From CALLJL01 sp964627255 (GTDB lineage Bacteria > Acidobacteriota > Aminicenantia > Aminicenantales > CALLJL01): 64,000 bases of DNA. The stretch spans positions 1 through 64,000 of the forward strand of contig CAZVIN010000083.1 in the NCBI GenBank assembly GCA_964627255.1, written 5' to 3'. Shown here piece by piece: positions 36,689 through 46,205 of this stretch. The notes beneath the pieces were generated by a model. The model did not search any database. It had not been told where the DNA came from and worked only from the letters and a program-made list of their open reading frames with translations. Each line of letters opens with the position of its first letter. The first letter of the stretch is position 1. Both the position numbers and the translations under genes were made by a program.

Positions 36689-38509
36689 TTATTTTTTTCG
36701 TGGGTGGAGCAAGACCTTTCCCGGCAAAAGACCAGTGTATTTCCCGTTGGCTATGACCTGCTCACCGTTGATGAATAAATGGACTACTCCCTTAGCGTAC
36801 TGATGAGGATTGGTCACTGTAGCGGGCGTTTCAATTTTTTTGAGGTCAAGAAGTACGATGTCAGCTTTAGTTCCTTCTTTGACCCAGCCGCGGTCCGGCC
36901 AGTTCATGATGGAAGCGGCCAGAGAGGTCTGCGACCTGACGGCGTGAGCTAAACTAATTGTTTTCTTTTCTAAAGCGTATCTTTTGATTTTATAAAGAAA
37001 AGTAGCATAAGAGCGGATGTGGGGTAAACTCAGGCCGTAAAAGGCCGCTTCACCATCACTACCCGTGCCCACATAATCTTTTTTCATGATGTATTCAATA
37101 TCGGCCTCGCTTATTGTCAAAGGAAGACATTTGGCCTCCATTAAATCGAGCTCTATAGCCACGTCTTCGACCGGTTTGCCTTTGGCTTTGGCCACCTCAA
37201 GCAGGGTTTTGCCTTCAAACTGTTTTTCGGGACATATGGCTACGAGAATATTTTCGGGTCCAGCAGCCTCAAGGCTTTGGCGCACGGCCTCTCTGATTCT
37301 TCTGCCTTCTTCCGGGTTATTGAGTCGGGCCAAAAATAGCCGGCGTTCTCGCAGGTTGGTCGGCCCCTGAAAGTCTCTCAGGCTGAAAAATTGGCCAGCC
37401 ACAAAACTCACCAAGCGCTTCCGGGGTAGTTCCTCCAAAAATTGCTGGTGGTGGGTAGAAATTGGTATGTAAGGGGTAACCTTTCGATAAAGGTCAATTA
37501 ACTCCGCGTCGCGAAGATTATCAAAAAGTTTTTCTAAATCCTCTTGGCGAAGCCGTTCCTGCCCTTCTCCCGCCCAAACCTGGCGAGGAATAAGATTTTG
37601 ATAGGGGTAATTGTTGGAAAAGCGAAAGGGGTATTGGTCGGCAGTAACATTCATCCCCTTCGCTCTGGCTTCTTCAATCAGCGCCGCGGCTTTCTGGACT
37701 AAACCCCAATTGGCTTTCCCCAGAACCTTGAAGTGAGAGATATGGACAGGCAGTCCCGCCTTTTCGCCGATGGTGATGGCCTCGGTTACTGCTTCCAGGA
37801 GCCGGTCTCTTTCGTTACGCATATGAGTGTGATAGATACCACCATAGGCGGCGACGATTTTGGCCAATTCTATAACCTCGTCCGTTCGGGCGTAGGAACC
37901 TGGAAGATAAATCAGCCCGGTCGACAGTCCAGAAGCTCCCTGCTCCATCGCTTCCTTCACCAAGGCTTTCATTTTTTCCAGCTCCTCGGCGCTGGGAGCT
38001 CGGTTCTCCATGCCCAGGACTAATCGGCGTACTGAACCATGACCCACCAGCAAGGCCGCATTCGGCCCGATTCCCTCTTTGCTCCACATCTCCACTAAAT
38101 CAGAAGCTTTTTCAAAAAGAGGCCAGGCACTCGAGCCACATTGGCCGACTACTACTGATGTCACTCCTTGGTAGAGATAGTTCAGACAGGCGCGGTTCTC
38201 AGGGAAATACATGCCTTCATCCACATGAGTATGAAGGTCGATAAAACCAGGAGTGAGGATTAAACCATTAGCTTCGATTGTTTTTCGGGCCCTAACTCCC
38301 AGTGAGGGAGCTATCTTGGCGATGAGGTCATTTTTTAGAGCGATATCAGCTCGGAAGGGCGGGTTAAGAGAGCCGTCGTAAACCAGGGCGTGGCGGATAA
38401 GATAATCATAGATTTCTTCTTCCCCTGCTCCTGACGCAGCCCAAGTAATACCTAACCCGAAGATTAAGCAAAATAAGGCGCCCAGCAAAAATCCTTTTAG
38501 TTTATTCAT
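36689..38509 (-). CDS. Exported N-acyl-D-amino-acid deacylase-like amidohydrolase
   Basis: A 606-aa protein with a signal peptide (about residues 1-25). A small N-terminal beta domain and a TIM-barrel of the D-aminoacylase/dihydroorotase type follow. Metal motif GFIDLHTHVDEG keeps both His. Other family segments are VVGQCGSS, GLSTGLIYLPG, HTHMRNE, HISHFKVLG and VGTGSDGEA (catalytic Asp). A GGGGAGGAG site precedes the ATG at 38509. Likely deacylates N-acyl-D-amino acids or D-residue peptides outside the cytoplasm. Last of four tandem amidohydrolase genes. Confidence 0.88.
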   Translation of the reverse strand: MNKLKGFLLGALFCLIFGLGITWAASGAGEEEIYDYLIRHALVYDGSLNPPFRADIALKNDLIAKIAPSLGVRARKTIEANGLILTPGFIDLHTHVDEGMYFPENRACLNYLYQGVTSVVVGQCGSSAWPLFEKASDLVEMWSKEGIGPNAALLVGHGSVRRLVLGMENRAPSAEELEKMKALVKEAMEQGASGLSTGLIYLPGSYARTDEVIELAKIVAAYGGIYHTHMRNERDRLLEAVTEAITIGEKAGLPVHISHFKVLGKANWGLVQKAAALIEEARAKGMNVTADQYPFRFSNNYPYQNLIPRQVWAGEGQERLRQEDLEKLFDNLRDAELIDLYRKVTPYIPISTHHQQFLEELPRKRLVSFVAGQFFSLRDFQGPTNLRERRLFLARLNNPEEGRRIREAVRQSLEAAGPENILVAICPEKQFEGKTLLEVAKAKGKPVEDVAIELDLMEAKCLPLTISEADIEYIMKKDYVGTGSDGEAAFYGLSLPHIRSYATFLYKIKRYALEKKTISLAHAVRSQTSLAASIMNWPDRGWVKEGTKADIVLLDLKKIETPATVTNPHQYAKGVVHLFINGEQVIANGKYTGLLPGKVLLHPRKK

Positions 38510-38553
38510 CTCGCTCCTCCCCAAGACTTATTCTCGTGCCTAAGGTTTTATTA

Positions 38554-39840
38554 TCACGGCTTCTTTTCGTTTCGCTTCCGGTATTTTTCTAAAAATTCAG
38601 TATAAGCACTGGAGAGTTCGATTTCTTGGCCCTGGATGAAAACGTGGCGGATAACGGTGCGGAGCTCCAAGATATCCCCTTCCGCTAAAACTATATTGGC
38701 CAGCTTTCCCTTTTCCAAGCTTCCCATCAGGTCGGCGACGCCCAAGATTTCAGCCGGGTAGATAGTGACAGCTTTCAAAGCCTCTCTCTTGTCTAGACCA
38801 AAGGCGGCCGCTTTAGCCGCATGATAGGGCAATTCTTTGGCCAGGCTGGCGCTCGAGGAAGAGAAAGCGATTTTCGCTCCCGCCTGGCGCAAAACACCGG
38901 GGTTGCGATAAAGGGCATCGTAGCCATCTTCCCAACTGGGGGGTAAGTCATAAAGGGAGCCAAAAATGACCGGAATATCAGCCTGCGCTATCTCCTTGGC
39001 CACCATCCATCCCTGGCTGACACCGTAAAATATGCCTTTCAGCTTCTCTTCCTGAAGAAATTTGATGGCCGCCCGAATATCAGCGGCCGAATGGACCGAG
39101 ATGATAAGCGGCATTTCGCCATGGGTAACGGGTAACAGAGCTTCGAGCTTTTCGTCAAAATCAGGCAAAGCCAAGATTTTATTCTTACTGGCAGCGATTT
39201 TTCTTTTTTCGTAAAAACGAGCTTGATGAAGGAGCTCCTTGACCTCCTCGAGTTGCCGCGAGCCTTCTTCTCTGGGCCCAGCTTGCCTTCTGAAACCACC
39301 TCGGCTGATGGCGGGAAGCTCGACGTGCATCGCTACTGGACTTTTAATCACCATCTCCGGAGGCGTCCCGCCCCAAAGCTGGATAAGGCCGCTGCGGCCA
39401 GGGATGAGGCCGCCTGAGGGGACGACTAAGGCCGCGGTAATGCCGTTGGAACGGGTGATTGGAATATGCATGGAATCAGGCCTTAAAGCTTCTGTCGTCA
39501 AGACTTGAGGGTTAAGCCGGCCAGTTTCTCGATAATCAATTGTCGCCTGAAGAGAGCCAATTTCATAAAGACCAAGGGTGCTCCAAGCATCGATCATTCC
39601 TGGGTAAGCAGTTAGGCCTCGGCCATCGATAATTTTCGCTTCAGGGGGAACGGCCACGGCTGAACCCACAGCTTCAATTTTATGGCCGTGAATGAGGATT
39701 GTTCCCTCGGGAATGTCCTCTCCGACAACGGGGACAATTTTCACCTTGATAATTGCCAGAACTTCTTCCGCCTTAACATAATTAATAAACAAGCATGCAA
39801 CCGAAAGTAGGAGACAAAAGATAATTTTGCGGAGATTCAT
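38554..39840 (-). CDS. Exported amidohydrolase-fold protein, metal site degenerate
   Basis: A 428-aa amidohydrolase-superfamily protein with a signal peptide. The N-terminal beta domain and YPGMIDA lead-in are normal, but the HxH motif is replaced by WST (DAWSTLG), and the late Asp region reads AFSSSSAS. One His (VHSAAD) remains. Hydrolysis by the usual binuclear mechanism seems unlikely. It overlaps the next upstream gene by 4 nt (ATGA) with an AGGAGGT site, so the two are translationally coupled and may form a heteromer. Confidence 0.75.
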   Translation of the reverse strand: MNLRKIIFCLLLSVACLFINYVKAEEVLAIIKVKIVPVVGEDIPEGTILIHGHKIEAVGSAVAVPPEAKIIDGRGLTAYPGMIDAWSTLGLYEIGSLQATIDYRETGRLNPQVLTTEALRPDSMHIPITRSNGITAALVVPSGGLIPGRSGLIQLWGGTPPEMVIKSPVAMHVELPAISRGGFRRQAGPREEGSRQLEEVKELLHQARFYEKRKIAASKNKILALPDFDEKLEALLPVTHGEMPLIISVHSAADIRAAIKFLQEEKLKGIFYGVSQGWMVAKEIAQADIPVIFGSLYDLPPSWEDGYDALYRNPGVLRQAGAKIAFSSSSASLAKELPYHAAKAAAFGLDKREALKAVTIYPAEILGVADLMGSLEKGKLANIVLAEGDILELRTVIRHVFIQGQEIELSSAYTEFLEKYRKRNEKKP

Positions 39841-41153
39841 TGGCCACCTCCTGAAAGCTTGGGCTTAGGGTTAGCTTTCTGGGCTTCCTGCCTTTCCTTG
39901 AGGTAAGCTTCCCGGTCAAAATAAATATCGCCCTCGATAATGGTTAGGTCACACCGGGTATAAGCTGAAAGAGGATGTTCGTTGAAAACCGCTATGTCGC
40001 CGTGCTTACCAACCTCCAGCGAGCCAACCCATTTGTCCACGCCCAATTGGATAGCCGGGTTTAAAGTAACTAATTTTAAGGCTTCATCTTCAGGTAGACC
40101 GCCGTACTTGATGGCCTTGGCGGCGTCATTGAAAAGACGTCTGATTCTTTCATTGCTATCAGAATTGATGGAAACCAAAACGCCCTGCTGAGCGCAATAA
40201 GCGGGCATCGTCGCAATCCCTTCGGCCGCCTCCACCTTATAAGCCCAGCTATCCATAAAGACAGAAATGCCGATTTTTTCTGCTGCCAGCTCCTTGGCGA
40301 TTTTATAAGCCTCGGGAATGTGTTCAAAACACGCCACTCGAAACCGGAATTCATGGCTAAGTTGGATGAATTCGATGGTTTCATCGGCCCGGTAGCTGTG
40401 GCAACGAGCGACTAATTTTCCTCGGAGAAGGTCAGCCAGGGCCTCCAGCTGGAGGTCTTTCCGGGGCGGCAGAAGTGGCCGGTTTAGCATTTTCAGGCGC
40501 TGCCATTCGTTATAGCGGTCCCATTGGGCGATATACTCGCGGGCCCGTTGGAGTTCCCGCCGGATGATAGCCACCACGCCCATTCTGGAGGCGGGATAGC
40601 GTCTTTCCTCTCCCCCCACTACAGTTCTGTTGGCTTGGGTTACGTTCTCACCCAGCGCAAACTTGAGAGTTGGCCAAGCCTGGGCAAAAATCATTTCTTC
40701 AGCTTTCTTCCCCCATTTTAATTTAAGAGTTATGTTCTGGCCGCCAATAGGATTGGCACTTCCATGAAGCGTATGAATCGTCGTCACACCACCGCTAATA
40801 GCGGTGAAAATTGAGGTGTCTTCGGCGTGAAGAACATCTCTCATATTGACTTCAGCGGTGATCGTGTTTCCTGTCTCGTTCGTCCCAGAAAGAGCGATAT
40901 GAGTATGCGAATCGATAATTCCTGGAATTATGTATTTTCCGCTAACGTCAATGACTTTGACTCCGGCGGGCGCGGTGATGTTTTCTCCAATCTGACGGAT
41001 GAAGCCGTCAAGAATTAAAATGTCGCCCTTAGGAATAGTGCCTTTAGTTACGGTGAGGATCGTGCCATTCTTGAGGAGAAGATTGCCGCCGGCCAAAATT
41101 GGCTCCACAGCAGCTAAAAACAGACAAAGGCTTATGATGATGTTTTTTTTCAT
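39837..41153 (-). CDS. Exported amidohydrolase with intact metal site
   Basis: A 438-aa protein with a signal peptide (about 1-21). It keeps all metal-site markers: HxH in IDSHTHIALSG, His in RCHSY, His in FEHIPEA and Asp in SINSDSN. This is a canonical secreted amidohydrolase (imidazolonepropionase/dipeptidase-like). The substrate is not deducible. It sits between two sister proteins that have lost these residues; the stop/start overlap downstream and the 12-nt gap upstream show one operon. Confidence 0.85.
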   Translation of the reverse strand: MKKNIIISLCLFLAAVEPILAGGNLLLKNGTILTVTKGTIPKGDILILDGFIRQIGENITAPAGVKVIDVSGKYIIPGIIDSHTHIALSGTNETGNTITAEVNMRDVLHAEDTSIFTAISGGVTTIHTLHGSANPIGGQNITLKLKWGKKAEEMIFAQAWPTLKFALGENVTQANRTVVGGEERRYPASRMGVVAIIRRELQRAREYIAQWDRYNEWQRLKMLNRPLLPPRKDLQLEALADLLRGKLVARCHSYRADETIEFIQLSHEFRFRVACFEHIPEAYKIAKELAAEKIGISVFMDSWAYKVEAAEGIATMPAYCAQQGVLVSINSDSNERIRRLFNDAAKAIKYGGLPEDEALKLVTLNPAIQLGVDKWVGSLEVGKHGDIAVFNEHPLSAYTRCDLTIIEGDIYFDREAYLKERQEAQKANPKPKLSGGGQ

Positions 41154-41165
41154 CGTCTTCCCTCC

Positions 41166-42779
41166 TCAGAGCTCCCGAGGAATACGGGTAGCCTTAAAAT
41201 CGGCCGCACCTCCAGGTACCTGAAGGGTGCCCTCGATTAAATCTTTTTCGACTCGGCCGCTAAAGGCTACATCCATTGATTGGCCCATAATGGTTACGGA
41301 AAGAGTGAAGCTAAGTTCTTGGCCGGAAATCGCGGCGTCACGAATTTCCCAACGACCATAGCTGCTGCTGATTGAGCCCCGAACCATGTTGCCTTCCTGC
41401 TCTAATTCCATCGTCATTTCCATCTCGCCCATCGGACCAGACACGGTAACCTTCCAGGCGCCCGCCACAGAAATAGTAGCCGGACCCTTAGCTTCAGGAG
41501 CTCTTTCGATTTTTAATAATTTGCCGTCCACCCAGACCTTCTCAACCTGGGACTTAGCGTCAAAAATATCTCCTGAACTCAGGACAACATTGGCAATTTT
41601 TCCCGGTTCAATCGTCCCCAAACAAGAATCAACTCCCAGTATTTGGGCAGGTGTGATGGTGAGAGCCTTAAGGGCAGCTTCAGCGGGTAGACCGGCTTTG
41701 ACGGCAGCCTGGAGATTTTTCTGAAAGGTGGCTGCATCGCTCAGGCCCAAAGAGGTCAGAGCAAAATTTATGCCCATTTTTTGGAGCGTCGCCGGATTCG
41801 CCGGATAAACCTCTTGTTCCGCTTTCCGCCTGACTGCTTCGCCCTGGGCCGAATAAAGGCTGGTCGCCGGCGGCCTAAAATTCAGGGCCACAAGCAGAGG
41901 CAATTTGGCCGCTTTTAATTCCTCGGCGACGCGCCAAGCTTCATTGGCTCCGCTGAGAATCGCGTGCAGCTTGAACTCCTGGGTAATTCGGACCGCCCTT
42001 TTAATATCTTCCTGATTATTGCAGGTAATAATAACTGGCTTTCTTTCGTTGACGAAGGGAGCTAAGGCTTCATAGACGGGGTTATAAACAGGTCGTGGGA
42101 GGAAGCGCGGTGATTTCTTCCACGTCGTTAAATGGTTGCTGTAATAAGCCGCATCGAGGAAGGATTGGCGGATAAAGGCCACTGTTCCCATCGGGCTATT
42201 AGGATAACCGCCGCGGGCGGTGACGAACTGCAGATGAAGGGCAACCGGGTTCTTGACTACCATTGGCTCAGGCTTTTCGCCGTTAAGATTAAGTAAAACG
42301 CTCTGGCCAGAGAAGATGCCGCGCTCCGGTGCGACCAAAACCGTAGTGACGCCAACTTTAAGGAAACTATTAATTATTGTCTGACGGGGTTTGATTTGAC
42401 TGAGAACAAAAAATTCGGGTTGAGCGGGGCTTCTCTCTTCGGCCACAGCCCCGGTCGGCGGTCGGGCGGTTGGCGGCTGTTGCGGCGTTTCAGCGGCCGT
42501 GGTCTCCAAGAAAAGGTTGGTATGGGCATCAATGAAGCCTGGGTAAGCAATCATTCCTTGGGCCTCGATTACTTCGGCATCCTCGGGAATCTGAATTTTA
42601 CCTGCTTCTCCCACGGCCTCGATAAGCCCATCGCGGATGATGATCACGCCCTTTTCGATAACGGGCAGCGGCGGCGAGACAACGCGACAGTTAACAATGG
42701 CATAAGTGGGGCCAGAAGCCATCAACCTGGGAGTAATTAAAAGCAAAAGGGCTAAAAACCATAGTTTTTTAAGCTTCAT
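41166..42779 (-). CDS. Exported amidohydrolase-fold protein with C-terminal beta domain, metal site degenerate
   Basis: A 537-aa protein with a signal peptide. The amidohydrolase lead-in AYPGFIDAHTNLF lacks the second His of HxH. The barrel His regions read TCNNQED and the Asp region TSLGLSD, so the metal site looks lost. A C-terminal domain of about 110 residues (from ATISVAGAWKVTVSG) is a beta-rich lipocalin-like module repeated in many envelope proteins. First gene of the four-gene amidohydrolase operon, behind a structured leader. Confidence 0.78.
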   Translation of the reverse strand: MKLKKLWFLALLLLITPRLMASGPTYAIVNCRVVSPPLPVIEKGVIIIRDGLIEAVGEAGKIQIPEDAEVIEAQGMIAYPGFIDAHTNLFLETTAAETPQQPPTARPPTGAVAEERSPAQPEFFVLSQIKPRQTIINSFLKVGVTTVLVAPERGIFSGQSVLLNLNGEKPEPMVVKNPVALHLQFVTARGGYPNSPMGTVAFIRQSFLDAAYYSNHLTTWKKSPRFLPRPVYNPVYEALAPFVNERKPVIITCNNQEDIKRAVRITQEFKLHAILSGANEAWRVAEELKAAKLPLLVALNFRPPATSLYSAQGEAVRRKAEQEVYPANPATLQKMGINFALTSLGLSDAATFQKNLQAAVKAGLPAEAALKALTITPAQILGVDSCLGTIEPGKIANVVLSSGDIFDAKSQVEKVWVDGKLLKIERAPEAKGPATISVAGAWKVTVSGPMGEMEMTMELEQEGNMVRGSISSSYGRWEIRDAAISGQELSFTLSVTIMGQSMDVAFSGRVEKDLIEGTLQVPGGAADFKATRIPREL

Positions 42780-42808
42780 GCGCCTCCTTTCTGGCGCTCT
42801 TGCGCCAG
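42780..42808 (-). promoter_or_regulatory. Leader hairpin that can compete with the start region
   Basis: On the minus strand a 7-bp perfect stem (CTGGCGC/GCGCCAG, 42791-42808) with a 4-nt loop ends just before the AAAGGAGG site. GGCGC within the site/start spacing (42780-42784) can instead pair with the GCGCC of the hairpin. The two structures exclude each other, one exposing and one covering the ribosome binding site. Confidence 0.45.
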
Positions 42809-43359
42809 GTTTTTATCCAGTTAGAAAGAACAAATTATTACAAGGATTATAGAAAAATCACAAATAGAAATAAGATTCAAGCGCTATCTTTTTTTATCTT
42901 CGGTTGAGTAACCAAAATAGCTCCGGCCATTTTTAACTTCCGAATTAATTGCCTGTTTCTGAAGCGTAAAGATGGAATTAGAAAATTAATAATTTTTGTT
43001 CTCTTCTGTCATGTCCCGGTTGGGCAATGGCTTATCCGGGATATCTTCTCTGCCTTCCGGGTTTTTTGGGCCATTTCGTCCTTAACCTTAGCGACACTAA
43101 GGAAACTCGCCTCTCCGGTCATAAACCCACGATAGGAGCCCTTTGCCATCTTTTAACCTCTCCGCTTGAGGATTTTAGACTCAGATAGGCTTGGCATCAG
43201 AAACTGCCCCCTAAGGGCAATTCCTGAAGGCTAAACCTTTATTGGTGATTTCGTCATCCTGGATTCTTGCTTTAAACCTTTGAGATATAAGAAAAAAACA
43301 AAAATTTTTAAGAACAAAGGAGCATAAGGTGTTAAAATGCTAAAATAATTAAGAACGAG
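42809..43359. other. Divergent intergenic region amidohydrolase operon/ubiE
   Basis: Holds a TATAAT (minus strand, 42846-42851) that would give a leader of about 60 nt for the amidohydrolase operon. AT-rich TAAAAT boxes (43333-43346) lie just upstream of ubiE. No ORF is convincing in the remaining 400 nt. Confidence 0.45.
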
Positions 43360-44064
43360 ATGGAAAAACGGAGTCTGGCTCTGGCTGAACTTTTTGGCCG
43401 CGTGGCTCCAACCTATGCCTTGATTAATCATTTTCTTACCTTTGGCCTCGACCTTCATTGGCGGCGACAAGCTGCCCGTTTGGCTCAGGACTTCAAAGGC
43501 TCGCTCTGGGTGGATGTTTGCTCCGGTCCAGGCGATATGGCCCGCTGCTTAGCCCGCCAACCAAAAGAGGCCAGAAAGATTTTGGCCATAGATTTCTGTT
43601 GGTCGATGCTCAGGCTGAATCAAAGAAAAAGAGACTATGGTGATACCATTTACCCGGTAATGGCTAACGCGGGACGCCTGCCTCTAAAAGATGAAAGTGT
43701 TGACTTGCTGACTATCGCCTTTGCTACCCGCAACCTCTTTTCCTCTCAGATAGCTTTGCTAAATTTTTTTCGAGAGTTTAGGCGGGTGCTTCGACCTGGA
43801 GGCATTTTTTTAAATTTAGAAACAAGCCAGCCGCAGAACGGCCTTTTCCGGCGAGTTTTTCATCTTTATGTTAAAACTTTGGTTAGACCTGTCGGTAGTC
43901 TCATTTCCCGGGAAGGGCCGGCATATCACTATTTATCCACCACCATCCCCCGGTTTTTTGCCGCCGACGAGCTCGCGAAGCTTTTGCTCGCCGCCGGTTT
44001 TTCCAGCATCAAGTATTTTCCGCTGAGCGGTGGAATTGTCGCCATTCATTTAGCTACTAGATAA
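43360..44064 (+). CDS. ubiE: UbiE/MenG-type quinone methyltransferase
   Basis: A 234-aa class I SAM methyltransferase. The start FGRVAPTYALINHFLTFGLDLHWRR is the family signature. SAM motif VDVCSGPGDMA, the AIDFCWSML segment, FATRNL and the RVLRPGGIFLNLE motif follow. It C-methylates demethylmenaquinone (or the ubiquinone precursor). No other quinone-pathway gene is in the window. The next gene lies 84 nt downstream on the same strand. Confidence 0.9.
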   Translation: MEKRSLALAELFGRVAPTYALINHFLTFGLDLHWRRQAARLAQDFKGSLWVDVCSGPGDMARCLARQPKEARKILAIDFCWSMLRLNQRKRDYGDTIYPVMANAGRLPLKDESVDLLTIAFATRNLFSSQIALLNFFREFRRVLRPGGIFLNLETSQPQNGLFRRVFHLYVKTLVRPVGSLISREGPAYHYLSTTIPRFFAADELAKLLLAAGFSSIKYFPLSGGIVAIHLATR

Positions 44065-44148
44065 AGCCGGCTCTAACTCCAATAGAAGAAAGGAGTCACC
44101 ATAGCTTGCTTTCTCTCTCGTCATCCGCTATCCTCTTTTTCTAAAAAA

Positions 44149-45174
44149 ATGTCTTTCCTCAACCAGAAAGCATTTAATAACCAGTGGCCTTGGCGCTCCG
44201 GAGTCGAAATTTTAGGCTGTCGAGTGGGTTTGGCGTCTAATCACCAAGGGCTCTTGCCAATTTGGCCCGGACCCGTGGAAGTCCCCTCGCTTTTGACCGA
44301 TTTCTACGAAGTCCGAGAAATTGATTGGCCCACAGATGAGGCTGATGGCTATATTTTGGTCGAAGAGGCTCCCGATGAAGCTACTCAATATAAAGTAGAA
44401 GATAATGCCTGGATTTTTCGCGGTCCTTTTATAAGGTTAAGTCGCGAGACAGCAGATAGGCGCTATACATTTTGGGGTAATCAAGGCCTGCTTTACCGGC
44501 TTACTCTCGCCTGGCTGGAGAAGAATCACGGGATCTACAGTCTTCATGCCTGCGGGTTGGTGGATGAAGCCAAGCGGCGATTAATTGTGGTGGCCGGCGG
44601 TCCTGGTAGCGGCAAGACGGTTTACCTCTTGAGTGGCTTACTTCGTGGCCTTAAGCTTTTTTCCACAGAAACAGTTCATTTCCGGTTAATGGCATCAGAG
44701 GTTCAGTGGTTCATAGGCTCCCTGGTAGACAATATTCGTTTGGGCACTCTGCGTCATGATTTCCCCTCGTTTTTGCCGGCTTCTTTGGCTGACTCTGGGG
44801 AATGGTCGAGAGAATGGCAAGCGAAGATAGCTGTCGACCTCTCGGCCTACCGCTATTCTATGGACGTTTTGACCTCGCCTGATTGCCTTCTTATTTTTCC
44901 ACGCGTTGAAGAGGGACGACCGGGATTCAAGTCCTTGGCCATCGAGGACCGAAGGCATGCGGCCCGAATTCTTTTCCAGAATATCTCAGAGAAGATTGCT
45001 TCTTCCTTTATCCTTTATGACGTCTTGGCGGTTACGGGGCTTGAGACTAAAGAACAGGCAGCGGCCCGGCTTAATGCTGTCTTTAATCTCCTCAGCCACC
45101 CGCGGACTCGCCAGCCAGTGGAAATCCTTACCAACCCGAAGGAGTGTTGGGGCAGCCTCCTGGAATCGAGATAA
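44149..45174 (+). CDS. P-loop protein resembling HPr kinase
   Basis: A 341-aa protein I cannot assign firmly. A clear Walker A motif, GGPGSGKT, is at residues 150-157, preceded by a helix and LHACGLVDE. The downstream GLKLFSTETVHF segment resembles the HprK/PEPCK-type P-loop kinases. The N-terminal 120 residues show no known domain. No ribosome binding site is evident. The position between ubiE and comA gives no firm clue. Confidence 0.55.
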   Translation: MSFLNQKAFNNQWPWRSGVEILGCRVGLASNHQGLLPIWPGPVEVPSLLTDFYEVREIDWPTDEADGYILVEEAPDEATQYKVEDNAWIFRGPFIRLSRETADRRYTFWGNQGLLYRLTLAWLEKNHGIYSLHACGLVDEAKRRLIVVAGGPGSGKTVYLLSGLLRGLKLFSTETVHFRLMASEVQWFIGSLVDNIRLGTLRHDFPSFLPASLADSGEWSREWQAKIAVDLSAYRYSMDVLTSPDCLLIFPRVEEGRPGFKSLAIEDRRHAARILFQNISEKIASSFILYDVLAVTGLETKEQAAARLNAVFNLLSHPRTRQPVEILTNPKECWGSLLESR

Positions 45175-45266
45175 GCCGTGAAAGACCAAGTTTTCTCTCT
45201 CCCTTCAACTAATATCGAAATCTGGCAGGTTTAAATTTATGCTTTAATTATTTAAGGAGTGGCTCG

Positions 45267-46070
45267 ATGAAACGTAAAGCCTGGGATGGAGTGATCGATG
45301 CGCCGGTAACTAGCCGGAGCCTCAAACCGAGAACGACCGGTTTAACCATGGTCATCGATAAGGGGCTTGGTCTTAATCAGGTTGAAGACCTTATAACCAC
45401 GGCCGGCGATTACCTCGATGTTATCAAACTCACTTTTGGCACTTCAGCCTTTTATGATTTTGATTTATTAAAACAGAAGCTTCATTTGCTTCGTCAAGCC
45501 GAAATCAAAGTTATGCCTGGGGGCACTTTTCTGGAGGTAGCGGTTTGGGGTAACTCTCTTGAGGCCTATCTGGACCGGGCCCAAGAGCTTGGTTTTTCGG
45601 CAGTCGAAGTTTCTGACGGAACAATTGATATCCCCTTATCCGAGCGGCAGAAAGTAATTCGGCGTTGTTTGGAGCGCGGTTTTTTGGTTATTTCCGAGGT
45701 TGGCAAAAAAGACCCGCGCCAAGCGCCACCGCTTGAAGCCTTAATTGAACAGGCCAGGGAGGATAAGGCCAATGGTGCTTTTAAGGTGATCATAGAAGCC
45801 CGAGAGACTGGTCGAGGTGTGGGTATTTTCGACCAAGAAGGAAAGACTAAAATGGAGGAATTAGAGAGAATAGCGGCAGGGATTGGTGACCCTGATATTT
45901 TAATCTGGGAGGCGCCGCTCAAGAACCAGCAACAAGACCTTATTCTCCGCTTCGGCCCTAACGTAAATTTGGGCAATATTCCTCCTGAAGAGGTGTTGGC
46001 TCTGGAAGCCTTGAGACAAGGACTCAGGGGAGATACTTTGAAAAGGGCGGTGGAAGCTAAGAAAACCTAG
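45267..46070 (+). CDS. comA: ComA-type phosphosulfolactate synthase
   Basis: A 267-aa protein matching phosphosulfolactate synthase over its whole length: TMVIDKGLG, VIKLTFGTSAFY, MPGGTFLEVA, AVEVSDGTI, ISEVGKKD, IIEARETG and NVNLGNI. The enzyme adds sulfite to phosphoenolpyruvate to make (2R)-phospho-3-sulfolactate, the first step of coenzyme M synthesis in archaea and a route to sulfolactate in some bacteria. AAGGAG precedes the ATG. Neither comB nor comC is visible here, so the product's fate is open. Confidence 0.9.
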   Translation: MKRKAWDGVIDAPVTSRSLKPRTTGLTMVIDKGLGLNQVEDLITTAGDYLDVIKLTFGTSAFYDFDLLKQKLHLLRQAEIKVMPGGTFLEVAVWGNSLEAYLDRAQELGFSAVEVSDGTIDIPLSERQKVIRRCLERGFLVISEVGKKDPRQAPPLEALIEQAREDKANGAFKVIIEARETGRGVGIFDQEGKTKMEELERIAAGIGDPDILIWEAPLKNQQQDLILRFGPNVNLGNIPPEEVLALEALRQGLRGDTLKRAVEAKKT

Positions 46071-46205
46071 TCTTTGGGTTTAAAATTACGCATTTCTTCG
46101 CCTGCCGAGGGCTGCCACCCTTAGGCTCGGCTCTGGGAACAAAAACGCCAATTTTTGGTCTGAGAAAAAGTTATTTTCTTCTGAGAAAATGAGGAGTTCT
46201 CTGGC

